Part shown: positions 34,957 through 46,900 of the stretch, piece after piece
How positions within the stretch are numbered: position 1 is the first letter of the stretch
Layout of the letters: the number at the start of each line of letters is the position of its first letter
DNA from: Gari tellinella
Lineage: Eukaryota > Mollusca > Bivalvia > Cardiida > Psammobiidae
DNA: 64,000 bases
Direction of reading: 5' to 3'
Assembly: GCA_922989275.2 (NCBI GenBank)
Contig: OV277869.1
Location: forward strand, 43,012,189 to 43,076,188
Position numbers and translations under genes: made by a program
Notes under the pieces: generated by a model
What the model was told of the DNA's origin: nothing
What the model saw: only the letters and a program-made list of their open reading frames with translations
The model's database searches: none

Positions 34957-37900
34957 GTACACACTTTATTTCACGTACAGTGGAACTTTGATTTCTCGAA
35001 GTTGGTTTTGTCGAACATACCCGTATTTCAAAGTTAAAATGTGTATGTTAGACTTAAAGTGACTCGCAACCAGATGGTGCATTTGCAAAAAATAAAAGGA
35101 AAATACTCAAATATAACCAAAAGGGTAGCATTATCGTGCATCTGGCATTGGAAAAATATTACCTAAAAATACCCTCCAGAAAAGTCTTTAAATCTTAGTT
35201 TTTTAGATATTTCCATTGTTTTATCCATAGCGTCGAAAGACACGGGCTCAGACATAAAACCAAGCCGAATTATGTAGTTGTATGTACTCTCCATCGCTAC
35301 AAAGTGAAATACGTTAAATCGATAAAGATCTAGATATATGAATAGTTTCGAGGCCCAGTGGGTCAAGTGGTTTCCTTATTTTGCCTTATGATTCCCACCA
35401 GAACTCAATATTCTTTTTATTGAAATGCATTTTTTTCAACAGAATTTCTTATCCTAAACTAATTCTTACCCGTTTATATAAGCGTTTGCCACATGTAGTG
35501 ATTGCCAATAAATAAGTCTTTTTTAGTGAAACATACCATTTTATTTTTCAGTATACACAGATGGGAAAAAAATTCTTATACAGCAATTCACATTCAAATT
35601 TTTTAGATGAAGGTGAGTTATAGTTCCTCATTTATGGATAAGGTTATTTTTTCTCAAATATACAAAGAAAGTTAGAATTCAGAAAATATATAAAAATCTT
35701 TGGATATAGACTAAATGCTGAGTGAACAGGATTTAAAGTGAATCTCATTGTACTGTAAAATTCCTAAAAATTGGGACACCTGTATAACTGCTGTCATTAT
35801 CCTAAAATCTGCACTAATTGCTTTGATCACACAGTGACGGTAATTTGTCAAAAATGTGCAAATTGAATGACAAACAGTGTAGACCCTGATCATACTGCTC
35901 CCTCAGGAGCAGTGTGATCAGGGTCTACACTGTTTGCTATGGCCTGACAGTCCCATTACTTAGAATAATTCTGATATATGTTTTTGCTATAAGTAAAGAG
36001 ATCACACTAGAAAACATTTATTCAGCATTGAAGTGTTTATACAATACAACAAATAAAATATTCTGTACTTAAAACATACTTAACATTATACTCATGGTAA
36101 AACAAATCCCCTCTATTACACACCCCTCCAAATATCTGCTAAAAAATCATCCAAAAACACTGAATTTAAAAGTAGTTTTATGTCTGCTATTTTTGTTGTA
36201 CTTTTATTATGCCCTCGAAGGAGGCATAATAGTGATTGCATTGTCAGTCTGTCCTTCTGTTTGTTTGTCTGTCACAAATTTTGTGTCGGGCTGTAACTGT
36301 TGTATTGGTCAAAGGATTTCAAAATAACTTGGCACAAATGTTCACCAGGCAAGGACAATGTGGCATGTTCAACTCCCTTGTCAATGGGTCAAAAGTCAAA
36401 ACTCTTGGAGTACAATTACGCTGTCATAAATTTCATGTCTGGGCTGTTATTTCTTTCTGTGGGAATAGATTTCAAAATAACTTTTCACAAAAATTCACCA
36501 GACAATGACAATGTGTAGCGTTTAACTCCTATATCCATGAGTCAAAGGTCAAGGTCACAGGGTACGATTAGGTTGTCACAAAATTGGTGTCTTGTCTGTA
36601 ATTTCTTTAAAGGGATTTCAAAATACTTTGTCTCAAAATCGGTACCAGACAAAGATGATGTGTTGTCCATAGGGCAAGTCAAGGTCACATGGTAAGATAA
36701 CATCATCACAAATTTTGTGTCTGATCTGTAATTTCTTTATCAGTTAATGAATTTCAGAATATTGGCACAAATATGCACCACACAAACAATGTGTCACATT
36801 CAGCTCCTATGTGTATGGGCTAAAGGCCATGGGTTATGTATTGTCACTATACTGTGATATATTTCTTGTTTTTCTCAAGGTTTAGAATATTTCAAATTTT
36901 CTAATAAAATAGCATTAGAATGACCAATAGTTAGGATCCTGATGAGAAGCTGCATTACGTGGAAACTCTTATCTGGCTCCAAAATGCTTATAAAGGTAAC
37001 GCTATTTTCCCATCAGTAATTGCAAAGACCCTGATTGAGTTTGTGGATTTTGCATATTTAACTCTTTCAACACTTTTACCCTTTTTAAAATATACTCATT
37101 ACATTAGTTTTGCAAACAGTATAGACCTAGATCAGAGGGCTCCTATAGTAGTCCTCTGACCAGGATTTACACTGTTTGCTAATTTGGACCAGTATTTACC
37201 GGTATTAAACTTCCCAAAATTCCAAGTACACTGGTTCATGTTTTGGTAATTAAAAAAGTCCACAAGGGAACCTAATAACCCACAAGAGTTATTTAGTGTT
37301 AAAGTACATCCTTTAACATTCTAACCTAATTTGAAGACCCCCCACTTCCCCTATTTAGCGGAATGTTTGAGTTTGCATTCTTTTAAGCTGTATATCTTTT
37401 CATTTATAGATTCTTTACAAGTGGTGATGAAATATTGTGAAACAAAGCACTCTTCACCAGGAAGTAAACATGCCTCATCCAGAACCAAGAGATGTATTCA
37501 ACACTCAATTGATGACTTACAGTACCATTGTTCAGATTTAATTGGCAAACAGGTAACTGGTCTTCAGTCAATTAACCCAATACTCCATAGATATGCATTT
37601 TGAGCTCATTTGGCACTTAGTGCCGAGCTGTTATATATTTTGATCATACTAGGTATTTTGTCATTCATCCGTCCGTTCATCAGTCCGTCATCCTTCAGTC
37701 GTCAACAACTTCTTTAAACAACATCTGCTCACCACTGGCTGGGTTTTTAGCAGGAATGGTCCCTTGTATGGTCCCCTTTTATTAAAGTTGTTCAAATAGT
37801 TCAAGTTTGTTTCATATCTAGGTCACAGAACTAAAAGTAGATGAACACTTAAAAAATCTTCTTGTCTGAAACCACAGTGCTCTGAGCTTAGATATTTGGC

Positions 37901-40900
37901 ACATTTAGGTATTATCTACATGTCCTCACATATCAGTTTGGTGGCCTTGACCTTTGACCTTGACCTCTAGGGTCAATGTTAAGACTTTGCGTTAAAGTCT
38001 GTTCTGAGCAAACAACTGCACCAACGGTAACAAAACTTCATATACTGATGCGCCTCAATGAGTAGACCATGTTGCATGGCAGTTTGGTGACTTTGACCTT
38101 AGCCTCTAGAGTCAACTTTAAGGTTTTGCGTTAAAGTCTGGACTGAGCAAACGACTGCACCTGGGGTCATGAAACTTCATATGCTGATGCGCCTCAATGA
38201 GTAGACCATGATACACCACAGTTTGGTGACCTTGACCAGTTTGGTGAATGTGACCTTTGAATTTGGTATCTAGGGTTAACATTAAGTTTTTACATTAAAA
38301 TCTGTTCTAAGCAAACAATTGCACCCACAGTCAAGTTACTTCATATGCTTATGGGCCTCAATAAGAAGACCATGATGCATCACAATTTGGTGACCTTGAC
38401 CTTAAGGGTCAATGTTAAGGGTTTGCATTAAAGTCTGTTCCTTGCACGAGATAAGCTTCCTAATCTTTGATTTCCCGTATTTGTTAGCTCACCTGAGCCA
38501 AAGGCTCAAGGTGAGCTATTGGGATGGCCCTGTGTCCCGCGTCCGTCGTCGTGCGTTGTGCGTCGTCAGTCGTCCGTCGTCGTTAGCAATTGCTTCAAAT
38601 GACATCTCCTCCTATACCGCTTGACAGAATTCGACCAAACTTTACAGAAATGTTCCTTGGGTCAAGCTCTTTCAAATTTGTTCAAAGAATTAAAAACAAT
38701 GCAGAACTCTGGTTGCCATGGCAACCAAAGTCAAAAAATAAGGAAATCTTAAAAAATCTTCTTGTCAAAAACTGCAAGGGCCAGAGCTTAGATATTTGGC
38801 ACATAGCATCATCTACAGGTCCTCTTATCAAGTTTGTTCAAATTATTCCCCTGGGGTCAAAATTGACCCCGCCCCTGGGGTCACAGATTTACATAGAGTT
38901 ATATACTGAAATTTTCAAACGTCTTCTTCTCTATAACCAATGTGGCCAGAGCTTTGATATTTGGCATGGTGACACTTCTAGATGTCCTATACGAAAATTG
39001 TTCAAATGGTTGTGGTCGGTTGCATAACTAGGTCACATGAGCTAAAAATAGATTTTTTCAATGAAAACTTAAAAAATCTTCTTGTCTGAAACTACAAGGG
39101 CCAGAGCTTAGATATTTGGCACATAGAATCGCCTACACGTCCTCTACCAAGTTTGTTCAAATTATGCCCCTGGGGTCAAAATTGGCCCCGCCCCGGGGGT
39201 CACAGTTTTACATAGAGTTATTTTGTGAAATTTTCATACGTCTTCTTCTCTAAAACTAATATGGCCAGAGCTTTGATATTTGGCATAGTGACACTTCTAG
39301 ATATCTTATACCAAAATTGTACAAATGGTTTTGGTCCATTGCATAACTAGGTCACAGGAGCTAAAAATAGATTTTTTACTATGAAAACTTAAAAAAAGCT
39401 TCTTGTCTAAAACTACAAGGGCCAGAGCTAAGATATATGGCACATATCATCGCCTACAGGTCCTCTATTAAGTTTCTTCAAATTATGCCCCTAGGGTCAA
39501 AATTGGCCCCGCCCCCGGGGTCACTGTTTTACATAGAGTTATATAAAGAAAATTTCAAACATCTTCTTCTCTGACTCTAATAAGGCCAGAGCTTTTATAT
39601 TCTGTATGGTGACACTTTTAAATATACTTCACATATTTTATTCAAATTGTTCCGGTCTGCTGCATATCTAGGTCAGTCCTGGACATAAATCAATATCTCC
39701 ATTTTTCCAATTATTCTCAGGTGAGCGAATATGCCCCATGGGGCTCTTGTTTATGATGTAAAAATGCAATGATATTGTTGTTGTTTAAGCCATTTTAGCT
39801 GAATTAAACCCAAAGTACTCATGGTGAACTAGCTGTTGTGATCATGATGTGTCCAGTCGTTGCGTTTGACCAAGCTGTCTGATGTGGTCTGAACGTTGGT
39901 CCTAATTTAACTCTGTCAACACTAAGTAGCTCTTGTGGGTAATAAGATTCCCTTTTGGATTATTTTAGTTATCAAAACATGAACCAGTCTACTTTGAATT
40001 CTGGGTAGTTTCTTAAATACTGGTCTAAATTAGCAAACACTGTATATAGGAGGCCTCTGATCTGGGTCTACACTGTTTGCAAGTTTAATGAGTATATTTC
40101 AAACCTGTTTATGGTGATAGAGTTAAAGTATTTTTATGAGAACCCCATTAATAGTCCATGTACTTCAGTCATTTATTAGAAAATTAAATGGACTGGTATA
40201 TATCTACTTTTAAATTTGTTTGCAGTCCCAGAAATATTGCCCGCAGTATTTAGTGAAAATGGTGAAGAAAACAAAGAATCTTGAGAAAATAAGCAAACGC
40301 AGGCTGCGCTCTGGACAGAGCAAAGGTAAAACAAAGATTCTTGCAAATACTGAGATATCCAGCAAACTCAGACTACGCTCTGGACAAAGTAAAGGTAAAC
40401 GCATCATTAACATTTAACCCATTTACGCCCAGTGGATTCTTCCATGTTTATTTATTGTATTAGTCCATTTTTCATCAAAGGGATGCCTGGCCAAAATTTT
40501 CATTTTCATTTTGTTTTATATTAAAATTCCTATCAGCAAACAGTGTAGACTCTGATCAGACACCACATTATGTTTGCCTATGTCCCATATATGGGCGCGT
40601 GGGCAGAAATGGGTTAATTTTGTTTGTTTCACATTTTCCAATGTTTTGTCTTTTTTCATACAGGAACCTTAGTGATAAATTAAATAATACTTAAAATCTG
40701 GTCTGAAATAATTGGCAACATGTCAAATTTTTGTTTTAATTGTTACCAACATTTTACTCTTTGTGACACAATTGCTAAACTTTTGGAAAATACTGGATTG
40801 ATTATAAGTGTACCAGTAGTTAATCCATTACTCCATAGATACACATTTTAACATATTTAATTTATTCCTCCACTGAAGAAAATAGTTCCATTCATACAGT

Positions 40901-43900
40901 CATGAATATGTATCATAAGATATATTCTAGCAGATGGTAGTGTAAACAAGGCTGAAAGTAAAGCTTAGAATTTGCCTCAAAGTGCATTATTATATGCTTT
41001 ACGTAATGACATACATGTTCATGACTGTATAACCCTTTATCCCATAGCCTGTTTCTAGTTTTGAAAATAGGTAACACCATAAAGCAGGTTGAAAGTAAAG
41101 CAGAATGCACCTTAATACCTTAAGGCACATTCTGCTTTACTTTCAGCCTGCTTTAAGATATTTTCTACTTGGGTAAAGAAAATAGTTCTTCTCATACATA
41201 TTCAAAATTATATAAATTGGAACTATTTTCTTCAGTGGAGGAATAAATTAAATGTGCTATATATCTAAGTCACTTCTATGGGGGAAAGGGATATATTTAA
41301 TTCAGACTTCAGACTGATGGAATAAATTAAATGCGCTAAAAGGCACTGCTATAGGGGGAAAAGGTTAATTGATGTGGCATGGACATCTTGATAGACATGT
41401 AACTACTTATTGCAGGGTTAACCCTTTGAACCCTAGTCCCGCAAATAGGCGTTCTTTTCAAACAATGTACATGTAAATAGTACAACTGTCCTGTGCAAAC
41501 AGTGAAGACCCAGATCAGAGGGCTCCTTTCCGAAAGGAGCCCTCTGATCAGGGTCTTCACTGTTTGTCATAATGCCAAACACTGACAAAAACAACCTTTA
41601 AAAGTCAGAAATGGACTTGACTAAAATGGAAACTGGAATTGTCCATTTAAAGTTTCAGGGAGGAAAGAGTTAAACAATGCAGAAAGCTCCTATATAGAGT
41701 TTGAAGAATAATTGACTGTTCATTTTTCAGTTGCTTGCATGTCAAACAGCACAGGGAAATTGAACTGGTATGATTCCAAAACCAGTATCTGCTGCAGTGG
41801 ACATGTAATCTTGAAACCTAAGTCAACAGACAACTGTTGTCATAGTAACAGTTCACAAGCATGCTGTATTGGATGTTGTGGAGGTGTTGTATATAACAGA
41901 TCTGAACAGTTCTGCTTGAACCAGCAAAAACTAAAAAGAAGTAAGCCAAACAGTAGTATTTTATGAATTGTTTTATATTATTCTTTGCCATTAAACCCTT
42001 TAACTGCAGATATTGTATCTAGTTTTAAGGACACAGGTCCCTGACACAAAAGATTTTTAACCTGTTACCCCATAGCATGTTTATAGTTTTGGAAATTGGT
42101 GACCACTTAAAGCAGGTTGAAAGTAATGCAGTTCTGTTTTACTTTCAGCCTGCTTTAAGCTATTATCTGCTAGAATATACAAAATATTTCTTATGTTACA
42201 TATTCATTACTGTATAATATTGGACCTATTTTCTTCAGTATAGTAATACATTAAAGGTGTAAAAAGGCGTATTTATGGGGGAATGGGTTAAGATATTTGT
42301 GGCAAAAGGTATATTAAAACAAGGGGTACACCTGATTTTCAGTTTATTCTTGCCCGACCTCAACAAATAATCAATGAAACTACACCTTTGTTGCATTTCT
42401 GTGTAGCTTCTTAAAAAGCAACATAAAACCAACTGTAATCATGCAATTTCAACAGTAACTGAGTCTATGGCAGAATTTCAGTGCATCCTGTGCCAACGTA
42501 GCATTGGCTGCTACTATACACTTCAATGTTTAGACAACAATATCAAGCATAACAGCCATACAGTTCCATAGATACATGTATTTACTTTTTGCACCAATAA
42601 AATCTGCTTTCTCTCATCTTGTTTGCAGTCTTGACTACCTCAAATGCCTTATCAACTGCCACACCATCAGGTTTAGTCTATGCAGTATATCCTGATGCTG
42701 ATACCCAGGATGGGCTGAATCGAGAGGTTCATGAGAATGGCATTGATGAGACAAATCCTTCAAATCATATAAACATAGGTAAAATAGCCCTTATCCTGCA
42801 GGGGCCCATTTCATAGAACCTCGAACGACAGAAATGTTCGTAAATCAAAACTTAAAAATATATTTAATTTTTGATTTTCCCTTTCTAATCCTGTTTTGTG
42901 ATATCTCTTTGGAATCGTCTTTTCAAATCATACATAGATAGGTAAAATAGCTCTTATCCTGCAGGGGCCCATTTCATAAAACTTTAAACGACAAAAACGT
43001 TTGTAAGTCAAAACTTTAAAATATATTTAATTTCTGATTTCCCTATCTAATCCTGTCTTGTGATATCTCTTTGGATTCATCTTTTCAAGACGATTTCAAA
43101 TAAATATCACAATACAGGATTAGATGGAGGAATAAATAAAAACTGAGACTTTTATAATCTGACTTACAAAAAAGCATTTTTCGTACAAAGTTTTATGAAA
43201 CTACGAAAAGTTTTATGGAAGGATTATGATCACCACTTGACTGGTATTTGCACACAGTTTGGATCCAGATCAGGGGCCCGTTCCATAAAACTTTGTATGA
43301 CAAATGTTGTCGTAAGTCAGATTATAAAAGTATCAATTATTATTCATTTCTCCATCTAATCCTGTCTTTTGACATGTCTTTGGAATTGTCTTTTTCAAGA
43401 CGATTTCAAAAAGATGTCACAAGACAAGTTTAGATAGAGAAATCAGAAATTAAATTATTTTAAAGTTTGACTTACGACCGTTTTTGTCCTACAAAGTTTT
43501 ATGAAACGGGTCCCAGACATATTGAAATGCGATGTCTAGTCTGAATCCAAAATGTTTGAAAACTGTCATAAAATGTCTTTTTATTTAAAAATTTAAAAAA
43601 TATAAAACAGATGACAATTTCAAAGCTGACAATATTACGACAGAATAAGGGTTGAATATTGTCTGCCATTGAGCAAAGTGTCTGCATTTTTTTTCACACT
43701 GAAAATACAACATAAAGTTCCTAAAGGAGCTTTCTGTTTTACTTTCACCTAACTTTAAGTAGAGGGCTTCTCTGTTCAGGGTCTGCACTGTTTGTCATAT
43801 TTCAATACAGACAACACTCTAGACAAAAAACAATCTGAAATAGTCAAAAAGGACTACAGTAAATTGGAAACTCTGATTTCTATGGCAATTTCTATGTAAA

Positions 43901-46900
43901 ACTTAAATTCAAATTCCATGAACGAATGTTTTCTCCTATTGTAAGTATAGATGAAGTGCTTTATTTAAAAATAACCAATTACCCCATGGCCTGTTTCTAG
44001 TTTTGATGACAGGTGACCACTAAAAGCAGATTGAAGGGAAAGCACAATGGGCCTTAAGGTTCATATTAATTTCTTCTTAACTTTAAATCTGCTTTAGTAT
44101 TTTCTTTTGTGAAAGAAAGAATTATCGGCGTAACAATTATTTATGGACTAATGGTTTAAAATCTAAACCATATGATAGATTGAATTTGCAATGGTAGTTG
44201 ACTAAGCACTTTAAGTCTTGTCAACCTATATGAGGACTGTCAAGCAGTTTAACCCTTTACCTTACCCCATAGCCTGTTTCAATATTTGAAGACACATGAC
44301 CACTTAAAGCAGGATGAAAGTAAAGCAGAATGAGCCTTAAGGCGCATTCTGCTTTACTTTCAGCCTGCTTTAAGCTACCAGCTACTAGAAAAATGAAATT
44401 ATTTATAATGTTAAATATTCACAACTGTATATATTGGAATTATTTCCTTGAGTGGAGGGATAAATTGGAGGTGTAAAAAGGTGTATTTATGGGGTAATGG
44501 GTTAAATCATGATCAGATGCATTATCTGAAAGTTCTATGGAGTTTACAATCTTTCAAGGTTATCTTTGCTCATATAACAACTGGCATATTTTGTTTTCAT
44601 GTTATGTTAATTTCAGTGGCAGTAATACTAGCTGGTATAGCTGTAGCTATAATCACTGCTGGTTTGTCTGTGGCAGCCTGGAAATACAGAACTCACAAAT
44701 GTGTAAGGAAATCAAAAGAACTTACTGTCCGTAGTGTGGATACATTTACACAACTGGAATCACCTGAATCACCTTCAACAGGTATGTTCATATCAACTAT
44801 GGAAATGCAAACACGGTTAACAACAGTGCCAGGATATAAGGAGCAGACACATGGAGAATTGGGCGCAGAGCCTCTTTTAGAAAGAGAAATAAACCAAAGA
44901 CATGCATATAGCACTGCAGCATATTCCACAGTTTCCGACACACATGGACACAGAGCACCTAGCACTGTTAGGAACACTGAAGAAGACCAAGCTAGTGTCA
45001 CAGACAGTGTGTGTAGCGAACTTCAAGTGAAGTTAGAAGATCTACCCGTGACCATAGTGAAATCTTTTGATGAAGGCATACTAACAATAGAAGGCCTCAA
45101 AGCAACATTGCACAAAGACAGCAGCACTCTGAGTATGAATGAGTCAAGCAACCAGTATAGCTCTGTCCAGACTCAAACATTCCCTATAAAACAAACAAAC
45201 ATGCGCGATAGCCTCGGAAAACCTTTTCAGGGTGATATTTTAGCAAACATAAATGACAGAGTGGTGCAGCTGCCACATTCAGATGTGGTTATGACTCTCC
45301 CAGGCAATGACTTGCAGGATGGACCAATTCAGTGCTATGCATCAAGCTTAACAGACCTTGGTGCAATGCAGAGAAAGCTTAGACTTGCTGATGACGAGTA
45401 CTTTGCATCTCCAATTGCAGAATATGTTCTATGTGGCGTTCAGAAACTGAAGAATCATGCAGTTATAAAACTTCCAATCTGCCAGTATTCTGATAAGTTC
45501 CGTGTCATCAGAGCTGTGTCTGATCAGGGAGAAGACGAAGAATTCAAGGAGCTCTATGATGTTCCATTTGTTGGCTCAAGACAAGAAGGCTTACACTTGG
45601 ACACATTTTGTGCATTGAGTGAAAGTAAGCAATTCATGTTTATTTACACAAAGGTATTCAGTGTGTATCTCTTCGTTGAATCGGGGGAAAAGACTGATTT
45701 TGATTCCAATGCTTGCACTTTCATAGGAGTTGAGCGCATTGAGAACAGGACATGTGCCAGGGTGACAGTGCACACATACATCTTTGGTCATCTGTCTGAG
45801 TTTAAAGACTATAGGAAGGTAAGACTTAACCCATTACCCCATAAATATGCCTTTTAATGCCTTTAATTTATACCTCCATTGAAGAAAAAAGTTCCATTTT
45901 ATCCAGTTACCAATATATACACCATAAGAAACATTTTCTTTATCCAAGCAGATGATAGCTTAAAGCAGGCTGAAAGTAAAGCAGAATACACCTGAAGGTT
46001 CATTCTGCTTTACTTTCAACATGCTTTAAGTGAATACCTATCACTGGCTGACGCTGCTGGGGCCCTCTGATCAGGATTTGCACTTTTTGTCATTTTGCAA
46101 TATATTGTAAAAGCAATTGAGCTGTGCCATGAGAAAACCTGACTTATTGCATAACAAACACAGTAGACCAAGGCCTGACACCCCGTCAAAGATGCTGTGG
46201 CTGGTCTTGATCTGTAGTGTATGATACCAACATGCATCTAAAGCATTTTATGTAGCTGTTTTATATTCTTCTTTACTTTCATCCTGCTTTAAGCTACTAT
46301 GTAATAAGATATTGAAAATACTTGTTATGGTACATATTCATGGCTGTATAAAGTGGAACAATTTGCTTCAGTGTAGTAACAAGAGGGCCTGAAGGCCCTG
46401 ATATCGCTCACCTGTTGTACTGAAGCTTGATAGCTTTACCTTTCTGTTTCACACGTTTTAATCTAAATTCATTAAAATGTGTAGTATAGCATGTAAACAA
46501 TTTTGGAATACAACCTCATAATTCTAGTATAGTACATCAAGGGAAGATAAACTAGAGCCTTAACAATACTAAAATGAAGCCTTTTCTTGCATTTCAAAGT
46601 ATATAAAGGACAGATAACTGTTGCCACAATGATTTGATTTCAACCATAATTGCACTTATTCGAACTCTTATAGTCATATACAATCTGATCAAGTTTGAAA
46701 AAGACTGGATAAAAAGTGTGGCCTCTAGAGTGTAAACACTGTTAAATATGGTATTTTCAGCAATTCAGGGGCAGATAACTCTTGACCTATTCGTCCGATT
46801 TCAACCATAATCGAACTCATCTGAACTCTTATAGTCATATACGATCTAAGCAAGTTTGAGAACGATTGAATAAAAAGTGTGGCCTCTAGAATGTAAACAC

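Noticed and set aside
38412..39027. Open frames of 70 and 145 codons
   Set aside because: They lie in the family G element and recur in fragmentary form in other G copies with stops.
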